The notes under the pieces were generated by a model. That model saw nothing but the letters and a program-made list of their open reading frames with translations, was not told the origin of the DNA and ran no database searches. Shown in pieces: positions 1 through 10,505 of a stretch of 64,000 nt of DNA. The DNA is taken from assembly GCA_030295235.1 (NCBI GenBank), contig AP026145.1, forward strand, positions 2,501 to 66,500. The letters run 5' to 3'. This DNA comes from Fistulifera solaris. Taxonomy: Eukaryota > Bacillariophyta > Bacillariophyceae > Naviculales > Stauroneidaceae. The position numbers and the translations under genes were made by a program. Positions within the stretch are counted from its first letter, which is position 1. Each line of letters opens with the position of its first letter.

Positions 1-1173
1 AAAGTAGTCGTCGACATCGGAGCTATTGGCTACGAGGCGAGCATTAAGACGCTCGTAGGCTCCATTGACACCGAAATACAGGAACGAATGCGCGTAAACA
101 TTCCAGTGTCTCGCAGCGCCAATCTGTAACTTGAACAAGTTTGCCATGACATCGCCGTGCGGTTCGTAGAATGCGATTTGCGCCGAAGCACCCCCATCTC
201 CAACATGCCGTACGTTTTGTTTGGTGGAACGGCTTCTCCCGAACCAGTGGATTGTTCCAGCAAAACTCCCTTTGCAAAATTAACAGCTGCCCATCCGTAA
301 ATAGCCTCCTCTTCGCCACTAATAACACGGGCGCTGACAAGTTGTAAAATTGGTGTGAGTAGCGGCCGAAAATCAATCGACTGCAACAAAATCACCGAAA
401 AAGACGAGATAAAGTACTCACTGTTCCGTTTCGAAAAAGAAAGGATTAAAATCGGTATCCTGAAAAGCGCTCGAACGATTTCCATCAATTGCAATCTATA
501 TTCAGCCGGCAGTGTTCGTAGGCCTCCAGTAGCTTTTAAATATATCGGATAATCATTCCAGTGTTCTTGCTTCTCTTGCAACGTTTCTTTCGCAAACTCT
601 AAAAGCGGTTCGAGATAATTGCGTACTTCGCGCTTCATGTCCTCCAAGTCGGCTACAAATGCGAAATAGTCCAATCCTGGCTTGAGTCGATGAGTCCAAC
701 GCGAGTCCGTTGTCGGAAAAGACAAGGTCTGTCCCTGTACTAGCCGTTCTACTTGCAATCTGTCGCGTAGAATGCGCGGTTCGAACTCATATAAATGCAA
801 GCGTGTTCCCTGGGATCCAGCGTCTATCATAATCCCATGCTGTGTGTGATATTGCGGAATTTTTGGGGTCGTTATCATTCTGATTGCTCTTTAGAGCGCG
901 ATGACGATGACTTTGTTGTTGTTGTCGCTCAACGTGAAAGTGCCACGAATCATCGGCTTCAATACGGTGTTTCAGTTTCATTTGTTCAAAAAATTGCTGG
1001 AAAAGAATGTAAGTGATTCCGAGGATGATCAAGCTTCTTATATCGAAAGATGATTGCAACAAGGAGGCGATGTGTTGCGATTGTTTGCCGACGATGGCGA
1101 CGACGACGATCGGCAAGAAAAAAATCCGCGGAGGCGGGGGCGGTGGCGGGTACGTGTGTCGAACGGTGTCCAT
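1..1173 (-). CDS. GDA1/CD39-family apyrase (nucleoside di/triphosphatase), 3' end outside window
   Basis: Hydrolyses nucleoside di- and triphosphates; a Golgi or surface membrane location is inferred. The start at 1173 gives a proline-rich N-terminus and a membrane anchor (SLIILGITYILFQQFF). The apyrase conserved regions follow in order: ACR1 (GIMIDAGSQGTR), ACR2 (YLKATGGLRTLP), ACR3 (ARVISGEEEAIYGW) and ACR4 (TYGMLEMG then GASAQIAF). An 88-nt intron (334-421, GTGAGT to CAG) separates ACR2 from ACR3. Three one-base shifts break the frame: TTTTT at 860-864 (between anchor and ACR1), AAAA at 463-466 (before the intron) and CCCCC at 191-195 (inside ACR4). Correct family motifs resume after each, so sequence errors are more likely than decay. 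If the shift at 860-864 were real, translation could start at 878 and give a form without the anchor. The gene is cut by the window edge, so the C-terminal regions are not seen. Confidence 0.82.
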
Positions 1174-1481
1174 TACAACCCGCCTCCACTGTTTATGAGA
1201 GCTTATTTCAACGGAAAATGTTTTCACTAAGTGGAAAACAAGTATGCGGTAGGAGCTTGTCCGTCGCTTCGCGATGTCGCACACCTACTGATAGCAAGTA
1301 CGGTAACGTTTCACACGCTCACTTCTCCGCCAAGCATTTCACAACCTGTGAAAATGGACGAAAGACGACACAACGCGAAACGCGAGACGAGAGAAGAGAC
1401 GACACTCTCGTCTCAGCTTTGTTTACTCCGTATCTCTCATAGACACTGCCATTCAATAACTCGTACTCCGTATCATCGAGA

Positions 1482-3458
1482 ATGCCCGATTTTCCTGAGA
1501 ACGTGACTTGCTCTGTCGCGCTGGAAAAAGAGCAGGAATTTACGTATTTGCACAGCGTCGCTTGGGGAGCTTCACGAGATGATCCAGGCTACGATACGGA
1601 TCAGACGCTAGCACCACGTCCCCGCAAATCACTCGATGTATGCGATTGTTCTCCGGGGAGTACTTGCCTTGACAATTCATGCATTCTGTTTGCCTGTTTC
1701 GAGGAATGCACGCGATGCAATAATCCGGCGTGTCAAAACAAACGACTGCAACAAAAACAATTCATACCCACAGAAATCTTTGATGCCGGGCCAAAAGGAA
1801 AAGGACTCAAAGTCACAGAAGCTGTTACTCGTGGTACTTTGATAACCGAATACACGGGGTTGCAGTACGAGCAAAGCATCTTAGTCGATTGTTTCGTCGC
1901 TATCAATTCGATCGTCGATTATACATTCTTGCGCTCGACAACGATACATACTTGGATGCGAGACATCAAGGAGGCGCGGCTCGATTTATCAACCATTCCT
2001 GTGAGCCGAACTGTCAAATGGAACGATGGAAGGTCAAGGGCGTTTTAAGAGCCGCTGTAGTAGCTCTCAAGGATATTCCGGCGGGCACCGAATTGACCTT
2101 TGATTATCAGTGGGAGCGACAGAGGGACGTGCATCCACCGTATGCCACTGTCAAACTCCGTCGTGTCGAGGAACACTTGAGGTTCAAAAGTCACAAACCG
2201 ACCAGCTCATGGACGAAATTTCGCAAGGGCATTGGTTGGACTGGAAGGTTAAACCAGATCAAACATTAATCAATCGAATCATTCGAGTGTATTCAAAGAG
2301 CACGACGATTTCTTCATCGGAGAAATCACGGATTACGATGGATCTGAGAAGCATCGCGTTTTATATAGACATACCATGAACGAGGTGTGGGAAGACCTGG
2401 CAGCCGAGACGTGGCAGGTCTTGGACGATCCATCGAGTTTAGATCCATCACATGTTATGATTGCCAAGAAGTTGCGAGCGACAGAGAACGGTAGTAGCAA
2501 CAGTTTATCCGATGAAACCACAGGTTTGTTTCCGGCTGGAGAGTTTGTAATTCAGCACTGCTTGCTGGTGCAGACGAACATCAAAGAGTTACTCTGGAGC
2601 AAGCACTACATCGAACGCTGCCACAGAAACTGTAGAGGCGTACAAGTTACGGCGCATCGAGTTACAAACGCTGACCATCAGATCGACGATGCGCATAGGG
2701 AGGATTATCAAAGGCTGTTGCAACAGTCGACGGATGGCGCCGTGTGGAAATTGTTTCTCCAAGGCGGCGACATTCCTCGAGCCCATGAATTTTTGACGAA
2801 AGCCGTGGCGCAACTGGAATTTCAGGTCAACCAGCAGCAACAGCAACAACAAAATCTACAGCAACAATCTACCATAAATGACGCACACTCGTTGATTGTT
2901 CCGAGAGTCGTCGCCGACGCTTTGAATCAACGATTGCCGTTGTTGCAAGACATTTTTCGCTCAATATCGTTCCAGTGGGCGCCGTCAGAGAGCAAGTCCA
3001 AGCAATTCAGTCGTCTATGGATGGATGGCAGTGGCGAAATGGAACATGCTAAGGCGCAGCTGTGGAGTATAGTACAAGAATTAGTAAAGGCGTATGATAT
3101 CTCGGATGCTTTGAGTCAGCGATCACCGCTAGGTTGGCTAGCAGGGAGTTTGACACAAGTGCAGCTCGACCTTCTGTTCCCAGACAATCGGAAGAATGGA
3201 TTTACGAAGCCTACATCACTTGTTAAATCTTTCGAGCGCATGTATCAATGTACGATGTGGGTCCAAGATGAAACAGACCGTGGTCGAATTGACTCCAAGA
3301 ACCAACTCGTCATTTCGGACGCGAATAGGTGCCACGTGTTTATTTACTGTGAGCCGGCCCATGTCGATCGTTTATGGAAGCTATTGTACAGTAGAGTAGA
3401 AGAGCTGGAACGTGGTATTGAATTTTGGCCCATTCACCTATTCTTTTTCAGCTGTTGA
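1482..3458 (+). CDS. AWS-SET-postSET histone lysine methyltransferase (Set2/NSD/ASH1 class), probably the N-terminal part of a longer protein
   Basis: Predicted nuclear SAM-dependent histone methyltransferase; H3K36 is the usual target of this AWS-SET class, which is inference here. In order: an AWS zinc-binding cysteine cluster (CDCSPGSTCLDNSC, then EECTRCNNPACQN), SET-N (KGKGLKVTEAVTRGTLITEY), the SET core ARFINHSCEPNCQMERW, GTELTFDYQWERQR, and post-SET cysteines (CHCQTPSCRGTLE). One-base shifts sit at AAA 1874-1876, GGG 2124-2126 and AAA 2295-2297; after the last, the frame continues as EHDDFFIGEITDYDG. A glutamine-rich linker lies at about 2830-2870. The frame closes at 3458 but overlaps the next cyclin-like frame from 3425. 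A 37-nt GT-AG stretch at about 3414-3450 could be a short intron, or there may be another shift. No promoter-sized gap separates it from the cyclin part. Confidence 0.85.
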
Positions 3459-4777
3459 ATGGCAGTTTCTTCGATTGGGTATACCGCAATTTTCAAACTC
3501 GCCTTTCCCATGATCCAATCTTGCGAGACCACATTCGTGTTGAAGGCTCGAACAATGCGCTAACAAAGGAAGTGGTCCAGTTGCAATGGGCATGCTTCGA
3601 AGATTGCTGTAGAAGGGAAAACGACTGGATTTTTGGAAGAGACTGGACAACAGTTTCCATATCGAAATCCCCTCCGAACAAGGGATTGCCCGGCGCTTTG
3701 GATGTATCATCGGCGAGCGCTAGCGCTCTGGAAGTGGCGGAGATTGTTAATCGTTTAAATCTACAACCGCAGGTCGCTCTCCATGCCGTTCTGGTTCTTT
3801 ATCGCTTTGTCGCGACGGCAAAAGAACCAACAAAAGCCCGTGACGTGCAGCTAGCAAGCGTTTTCTTGGCAATCAAGTCACAAAAGTTAAAGAAGTGTCT
3901 TAAGCTTGAGGCTGTAATTGAAGCAGGATATGCGACGTTTTACGGGTCTGGCGTGGTCGAAGCACGTGAGAAACAAGGTATCGCAGAGAAAGTACTACAA
4001 GCTGAGCAACTCATTATAGATACGCTTGCATATGATGTATTTTGGAAAGGAACATGTACGATAGGACGCCTCTGTGCTTCGGTACTCGCGCCAGAACAAG
4101 TTGAATCTATTTGGAAGTTGGTTTGCTCTGGTCAGGTTCTCAGCGCTGGTCCTGAAGTGTGGCTCAAGTACGGAATTGAATACGTATTTGCTGCATGTGG
4201 GGTTTTACTTCAAATGAACCTAAGCCTCCTGTTACCGGCTTTGTATCTTGTTCCTCTCAAGGTTTCTCAGGCTGCCGTATTACTCGTGCAGTCTTCGAAA
4301 TGGGGCAAACTGGAATCGAAACTGGTTCCATCGCATCCCATAGCTGAGCTTTCAGTCGAGGAATTGGAGCGAAGAACCATAATTGATAAGGTCGTGTTGG
4401 GTACTCCACCTAGACGATTGTTGTCAACTGCGCGAGAACGCTGTCTTTTGCAAGGTATACCTATGAGCGACGTAGCGGAGAGAATTTTGCCGGTTTTGAA
4501 GGAGTTGACACAGCAATCATCGGTTACGGTATATTTGTCGGGAGATGCAACAACGAAGAACGCTCAAATTACTTTAGAAGGATCCTGGAAAGCTGTTGCG
4601 ATCGCTGAGCATCTTATGCGAGATACTTTACAATCGGAGTCGCTTGAACTGAAACCCGACGTTTTCGACCCTATTCGCTTTCGCCTTCCTATGAAAAAAA
4701 GCCCCGCTTTTACTGACATCAGATGGTTTCCGTGCTGCTCAGGCATCCTGCTCAAAATCAACTATACCAGCTTTTAG
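3425..4777 (+). CDS. cyclin-box region, probably the middle of a SET-cyclin-pseudokinase protein
   Basis: About 450 residues. The central part has the helical pattern of transcriptional cyclins (T/K/L type): EVAEIVNRLNLQPQVALHAV, LVLYRF, then DVQLASVFLAIKSQKLKK, and EQLIIDTLAYDVFWKG ending the first fold. The second half is alpha-helical and could be a second cyclin fold. The C-terminal part (AQITLEGSWKAVAIAEHLMR) vaguely resembles a KH domain; this is weak. There is no ATG at the 5' edge (it opens on TTG), which supports continuity with the SET region. At A7 4694-4700 the frame shifts into APLLLTSDGFRAAQASCSK and onward toward the kinase region, so the stop at 4777 is probably not real. Cyclin partners are normally CDKs, which fits the kinase-like module just downstream. 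Confidence 0.7.
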   Translation: MAHSPILFQLLNGSFFDWVYRNFQTRLSHDPILRDHIRVEGSNNALTKEVVQLQWACFEDCCRRENDWIFGRDWTTVSISKSPPNKGLPGALDVSSASASALEVAEIVNRLNLQPQVALHAVLVLYRFVATAKEPTKARDVQLASVFLAIKSQKLKKCLKLEAVIEAGYATFYGSGVVEAREKQGIAEKVLQAEQLIIDTLAYDVFWKGTCTIGRLCASVLAPEQVESIWKLVCSGQVLSAGPEVWLKYGIEYVFAACGVLLQMNLSLLLPALYLVPLKVSQAAVLLVQSSKWGKLESKLVPSHPIAELSVEELERRTIIDKVVLGTPPRRLLSTARERCLLQGIPMSDVAERILPVLKELTQQSSVTVYLSGDATTKNAQITLEGSWKAVAIAEHLMRDTLQSESLELKPDVFDPIRFRLPMKKSPAFTDIRWFPCCSGILLKINYTSF

Positions 4778-4795
4778 CAACGACTCTCGATTGAA

Positions 4796-6151
4796 ATGGT
4801 TACAAACTGTAAGGGCTTCAGTCACACTGGGTTGATCGAAGATGCGCACAGTGTTGCCTTTGCCGCTTTGGGATCTGAAAATCTTTCTGTGGCTTTGGAA
4901 GATCTTGCTTCTATCGTTGCCGACCCAAAGGATTATCCATCTCTTTGCCGATCATCGAAAACCTCCGAGAACAGCACCGGGATTAGCGTATCAATGCGGC
5001 AGTGGCCGCCCGAAAAAATACAGCGAAAAGAAACATCGCTGGGATTTTCTCCGATGGCCTTGCAGGAACTTCAGCTTTTGATGCAACTTCACTCATTGTC
5101 GATGACCGGTCACCCAAATATATTACTGCCCATCGCCATTTGTCAGCCGACACCCGAAAATGCAGTGGCACCCCCTCACCATAGTGACGACTCAAACCTG
5201 TTTTCACTATTTCGGTCAACGGAAGTGAACAACGAAGTGGCAGACCGCCAACGCCGATTGAAAGCCCACTTACATGTCGTCGGTCCGCCTATTATGTTCA
5301 ACCTGCCCATCAAAGCTGATTTTCCTCCTAGCTTGCTACAGAGCTGGTGTCTTGATATCGTTGCCGCTGTGAAGCATTGCCACGATCATGATGTTATCAT
5401 TCGGGTCTGGCAACCAGAATTGTTCGTTGTTCTCGAAGACGGAACGTTGGCGTTGAGTTCATTCTATCGAGCTACCATGCAAAGAGAAAAGTCGGATCCT
5501 TATGAAGCGGCAAAAAAAGCGGCATGGAAAAGCAAAAACAACAAAACTAAAGAAGACAACAGAGAGCAAATTTCGTCATTCACCGCCCCTGAAGTTTTGC
5601 TTGGGTGTCCTCAGCATAGCAAACAAACAGATGTCTGGTCGTGTGCCTGTTTGCTCGCACAACTATTACTTGGGAAACCGCTTTTTGTAGGGAAAGATCC
5701 AGAATCACTGTTACAATTCCAGTACAAAATTGTTGGTGCGCCGTCATCGAGTAACTATCGTAAGGCTGTGAAGTATCCCAACTATGTGAAGCCTTGCAAG
5801 CAGTATAGCCGTGGCGTCAAACACGCATTAGAGAGAATGTTCAAAAGGCCTCATCCTTTGACTGAAGTCTTAGATCAAATGCTTTGTTTAGATCCTGCAG
5901 AACGCATCCCGCTTGAGAAAGTGTTGGATCATCCGTACTTTCAGACGAGCAATATCCACCGTCTCGACTATGCGAACGATTGGTTACAATTTTCGAAACT
6001 TTACAAGGATCGCGAGGTAAACGAGGAACGCAATAAGAAGCGGAAAGCTATGATCGAGGCTGCCGTTAATACTTTTACCAATGGCGGGCGAGAGCTGGAC
6101 GAATTGTACGACATTGATGAACCCCTATTCAGTAAGAAGGCAAAAGACTGA
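4796..6151 (+). CDS. CDK-like pseudokinase region, probable C-terminal module of the same protein
   Basis: The fold is CDK-like: an alpha-C helix (SPMALQELQLLMQLHSL), HPNILLPI, a long N-lobe insertion, FTAPEVLLG, DVWSCACLLAQLLLGKPLFV, GKDPESLLQFQYKIVGAP and MLCLDPAERIPLEKVLDHPYF. The catalytic residues are gone. The loop that should read HRDLKPQN is IRVWQPEL, so the catalytic Asp, Lys and Asn are absent. The DFG site reads SSFYRA. The VAIK lysine appears as VAARK in the frame around 5002, placing Arg at the usual Lys position. This is therefore a pseudokinase by sequence. One-base shifts around 4829-4831, about 4992 and 5041-5043 scramble the glycine loop. A basic KKRKAMIE stretch near the C-terminus could be nuclear targeting. 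The ATG at 4796 is probably internal, because coding-like sequence continues upstream to the cyclin region. Confidence 0.75.
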   Translation: MVTNCKGFSHTGLIEDAHSVAFAALGSENLSVALEDLASIVADPKDYPSLCRSSKTSENSTGISVSMRQWPPEKIQRKETSLGFSPMALQELQLLMQLHSLSMTGHPNILLPIAICQPTPENAVAPPHHSDDSNLFSLFRSTEVNNEVADRQRRLKAHLHVVGPPIMFNLPIKADFPPSLLQSWCLDIVAAVKHCHDHDVIIRVWQPELFVVLEDGTLALSSFYRATMQREKSDPYEAAKKAAWKSKNNKTKEDNREQISSFTAPEVLLGCPQHSKQTDVWSCACLLAQLLLGKPLFVGKDPESLLQFQYKIVGAPSSSNYRKAVKYPNYVKPCKQYSRGVKHALERMFKRPHPLTEVLDQMLCLDPAERIPLEKVLDHPYFQTSNIHRLDYANDWLQFSKLYKDREVNEERNKKRKAMIEAAVNTFTNGGRELDELYDIDEPLFSKKAKD

Positions 6152-6357
6152 AACCTGGCTTCGTTCATAAATTTATCCATTGAAAGACGCGAAGCATTAT
6201 CTCTGTCAATGAACACTAAGGGGGTTGAACGTATAACGTCGTCAATGTTACAGCTTTTAAAATTGCTAGGAAAGAATTGTTTTGCCGATGGGAGATGGGA
6301 GTAGTGAATTCGTGACCCCATGACTCGTGACTGATATCTCGTCGGAAACGTGAAGGG

Positions 6358-6424
6358 ACGTTAAAATTCTGCCTCTCAGTACAAATTTCTACGTAGCGCC
6401 TACGGCGAGGCAGAATTTTAACGT
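6358..6424. repeat. perfect 18-bp inverted repeat with 31-nt loop
   Basis: The arm ACGTTAAAATTCTGCCTC (6358-6375) is exactly complementary to 6407-6424. The loop contains a small second stem (GTAG-CGC-CTAC). It starts about 200 bp beyond the stop of the pseudokinase frame, so a 3' UTR hairpin or a small transposon remnant are both possible. Confidence 0.8.
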
Positions 6425-7086
6425 CGTTTCAATGGGCACACTTACGGCCTACAGTGGTAGTTGGAAAACCTTAAAAACTAAAAGTAAGGCAAAATCACCA
6501 TCTAAGATAGCATACCGACAAAGACATAGGAGTAATGTTTAGCTTTGTTTGTTTTTCCTTTCGAATCTTACTCTTACGCCCTACTGGTAAGTTGCTAATG
6601 TTGATCGAACTAGGGCGGCCGTCGCGAACTCGGGACTCCCTTCTGTCGGAGATTACTCGTCTAGTCTACAGCGCCGAAGTTTGTTTTCATCTTTATCTAT
6701 GAGACTCTTGCTATATTCCATACGTCTTTAAATAGTTGTTGTTGATGAATATATCTATTTTCAAAATTTCTTTTCTATCGAGTCCCTCGAGGAGCTGAAG
6801 CGGTGGGCTCTATCCCCTGACACTGACAGTATCACGTTGATTACCGCGCTTATAGAGTGATAGCAAGCTGCTTAGAGTATGGAAAATAGGAATTAAGAAA
6901 TTAGAAGAGGAGGTACTGGTAGTGAAACACGAGTCGATGGGAAGAAGACGAACCGCTACAAAGCGCAACTTCTCTCCGATGAATTACCGGGTAGTGGTAG
7001 CGAGTAGCGAGCATTAGAAGAACGAATTGTACAGTACGGAGTTGGTTTCAAGATTAGAACATCATCCAAGATCCAAGAGCCAATAG

Positions 7087-7104
7087 CTCTCTCTCTCTCT
7101 CTCT
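7087..7104. repeat. (CT)9 microsatellite
   Basis: Nine CT dinucleotides in a row, followed by AGCTAGCTAG. It lies 860 bp upstream of the guanylate cyclase start; no function is evident. Confidence 0.9.
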
Positions 7105-7964
7105 AGCTAGCTAGTCTCTAGAATTTAGTTTGCAAAGTGAACGGCAACCGGCAACTGGCCGACGCAGAAGTGGAAAGTTTTTAGCTTCTCTGACCGAAGA
7201 CTACTGCAGAGAGTAGTGCTTTATTGCAAGTACCGTGTACCGTTTCCAGTGTAATGATTTACGCCATGTTAAAGCAAAACCGTAGGGCCGATGAATAATT
7301 ATTGATTGGTGATTGGCCATTGGCCAATGGCTGCGGTTGCGGGTTGCGGATGGAGTTCAAGGAGTTCAAGGCAATTGGAATGTCACATGAGTCAGCCAGT
7401 AAGTCAGTCAGTCAAGAGCAGCTTAGCGTTCAGCGTACAGTACTTGTAAAGCGTTCGGCGTTCGGCGTTCCCGGATCTGGGATCTGGGATCGTAAATTCG
7501 TAAAACGAGGAAGGATAAGAAGTTCCGCAAACCAGGAATCTATTGTCTTCTGTTCCACGATGTACTTAACAGTTCATGGTTTATGCCTCATCTCAAGATG
7601 TCGTCAAATAACAACAGTTGACTAGAACAGTAGCCCTAAAGCATTTGTATTCCGTCCAGAGTACATCTTGTAAATTGCGGAATTATAGTAGTGAGTACAT
7701 TTTGTTTTATACTGAATAAGGGTTTTGATGGAACGCGGACAAAATAGCCCTTGTTCTTGGGCCTTTCCCGGACGAAACTTCCACACTTCACCGCCTTCTC
7801 TACTAAAAATACCATGTGAAAGGCTTCTAAAGTCGGATGTGGGGGCAACTCTGCGTCATTTTGAACAAAAGCTATCAAATATCGAATGAATCGTCTTGGC
7901 CGTAATTCATCATCATAAAATAATCATTCGACCAGTTTGTGAAAGCTGTTTCAAAGAGACAAAT

Positions 7965-10505
7965 ATGTTAGGCTGGATCAATGATTGCGCTGAAAAGCTG
8001 GTCATTCACAAGTTTGGACTTGAAGCTTGGCATACTGTCAAGTCAAAGGCGAAATGCTACGTCGAGGATGGAGGATTCTTGAAACTCGAAAGCTATTCAG
8101 ATCAAAGCACTATCGACCTTGTTGTTGCAGCAAGTGAAGTCTCCGGACTCACCGTCGATCAAGTCCTTGAAGCGTTGGGTGAATACTGGGCACCGTACGT
8201 TGCTGGCGAAGGCTACGAAAATCTCCTTTGGTGTCAAGGATCGACATTTAAAGACTGGTTGACGAACATTAACGCCATACATTCGCATTTACAGACGACG
8301 TTTCCCAACAAAATGACAATGCCGGAGTTTTGGGTAGAGATGGACGATCACGACGAATCAATTATCTTGTACTACTTGTCGTCAAGAGGAAATCTTCTCG
8401 CTCCCATCGCCAAAGGAATTGTTAACTCTGTGGCCAAGACTGAATTCGAACTCGATATCGTCTTTGAAAAGCTGACAACTCAAGGAGTTGAAGGTGCAAA
8501 GGTCACCAGGTACGTAACGAGTTGAAGGTAACGAAGAACAGCATCAACTTTAGCTCGATCTTACAACGCTTCATCTCCGTCTCACACAATCAGTTGGAGA
8601 ATCACCACCGAGGACCCACTCGACATGTACAAGCTCACGCAAAAGAAAAGTTGCTACGGAGATATTCATCCGGTCTCCGAAATCAAGTGTCCTTTTACCG
8701 GAGTCGTCTACACAACTCCTTCCGAACTCAATGTTGAAGGCAATGAGGAGAGTCATCTCAAGACAGCCAACTCGTGCCCTGTCACTGGAGTAACATTTTC
8801 AAAAGAAGCCCGCTGCCCGATGCAGAGCCGCGAAATGAATACATCTGCGGACTTGATGGCTGAAAAAGATTCCATGACTCAAATTGAAGAGGAAGGCGAC
8901 GAGCCCAAGTTTTCTCGAAGAACCTCATTCAGTGACCAATCATTAGGCACGTCCGTCACGAAAAGCTATTCTTCAACATCTTCAGACCCGAATGGTGGAT
9001 TGTCGGCAAGGGTTACAAAGAAATTGTTTCCCTATCACATTACGTTGGGTCCTGATTTGTGCATTCTTCAAGTCGGTAAAGCGCTTCCCAAATTGTTGAA
9101 CGTGTACGAAGACGACCTTCTTGGAATGCCTGCATCGCAAATATTTGACATTCAAAAGCCCGCGGCTGCCGTCTGGAGTTCTAGCTGGCTTCGGAAGCTG
9201 GAAGATCAGTCTATGACAGTTAAGCCGACTTTGCCATCCGCTCAAAAGCTCGTCTTCAAAGGCAGTGCAGTTCGTCTCAACGATCGAAAAGCAGCAGACT
9301 GGATCGTTATCCTGTGCCCAGATGCCAATAACTTGGACGAGCTACGCGACATGGAGCTGACTCTGAGCGATCTTCCCGTACATGGATCACACCGTGATGC
9401 TGTCTTCCTCCGAGAGCACCTCAGTAGTCAAATGAACGACGCGTTGAAAATGGAAAAGCTCAGCAAGTCACTGCAAAAGGAAAAGAAACTACTCGAGTCG
9501 CTTCTTCCCGAGCATGCTGCCGAAGGATTGCGAATGGGTCGAAGTGTCGAGCCGCGTCTTCACAACAATGTCACCGTCTTCTTTTCAGACATCGTGGGCT
9601 TTACCAGCATTTGCGACCAGATCTTTCCGTGGGAGGTCATCAACATGCTCAATCAGCTTTACTGCATCATGGACTGCTTGGCGCTGAAATTCAATCTGTT
9701 TAAAGTGGAAACGATCGGAGACGCCTACGTCTGCTGCAGTGGCCTTCCCGATAGTGACGAAAACCATGCTCGCAACGTCGCCAATTTCGCTCTTGCTGTC
9801 AGTCATTGTTGCGGTCTCGTTAAATCTCCTGTGGACGGCAAGCCGATTCAGTTGCGTATCGGGATTCATTCCGGATCTTGTGCCAGTGGTGTAGTTGGTG
9901 TGACGAACCCACGTTATTGTGTTTTCGGTGACACTATCAACACTACTGCGCGTCACGAAAGCACTGGCGAGGCAGGAAAGGTTCATTGTTCCGATGTCAC
10001 TCGAAAAGAATTAGAAAGGAAAGCCCCCGAGTTGTTTGCGTTTGAAGATCGCGGTTTGATTGAAATGAAGGGCAAAGGTCAACAGAACACCCACTGGTTA
10101 TACGCTTCCAAAATAAACGAGTTCGCCAACCAAACTGGCTTGAAAGCTATTGTGGATCTCGTGAAGAAGGACTTAACCAAGATGGAATCGTTTAAAGCCG
10201 AAGATACGGTTCGCAGCGACACGCAGGACTTTCTTCATGGAAGTGAATCTCCCCTCTACAGTCCCAAGAAGCATGTTGTTCGACGAGTGTCCGCTACTCT
10301 CACCGAAACGTCAACGAACAGTGAGTACTCCGATGGGAACGACGATTTGCATTCTCTTCGGGTCGCACCAGACTTGCTTGAAAAGAGTCCCTCGACGAAA
10401 CACATTCACAGCGTTTCTTTAGTGCAGGACCTTTCGGAGAGGGAGGTCATTTCTCTACTGTCTCCATCTCTCGAGCTGACGCGAAAGAACTTTTATTTCA
10501 TGTGA
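7965..10505 (+). CDS. soluble guanylate cyclase with H-NOX, HNOBA and catalytic domains in one chain
   Basis: Makes cGMP from GTP; the haem domain suggests regulation by NO (or O2). H-NOX starts MLGWINDCAEKLV at 7965. Its proximal haem ligand is the His in NAIHSHL and the haem-propionate YxSxR motif is YLSSR. An 84-nt intron (8510-8593, GTACGT to CAG) joins VTS to WRITTEDPLD. An HNOBA/PAS-like domain (FPYHITLGPDLCILQVG) and a signalling helix (SKSLQKEKKLLESLLP) lead into the class III catalytic domain: metal Asp in FFSDIVGFTS, Glu in KVETIGDAYVC and Cys in PRYCVFGDTINTTAR. Glu plus Cys is the guanine-specifying pair, and the Asn and Arg of NTTAR are present, so a homodimer could be active. 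The tail after about residue 670 is low complexity. No frameshift is present. Earlier in-frame sequence lacks ATG, so 7965 is the start. Confidence 0.93.

Larger units (their letters stand above)
6152..7964. other. 1.8-kb intergenic region
   Basis: No convincing coding sequence. It holds an 18-bp inverted repeat (6358-6424), a (CT)9 run (7087-7104), a 14-nt palindrome CCATTGGCCAATGG (7317-7330) with two opposed CCAAT boxes, and small local duplications (GGAGTTCAAG twice near 7352; GGATCTG twice near 7472). It must contain the promoter of the guanylate cyclase gene. I found no tRNA or snRNA in it. Confidence 0.6.

Noticed and set aside
7302-7625. 107-codon frame upstream of the guanylate cyclase
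   Set aside because: Made of local duplications and palindromes with no protein features.
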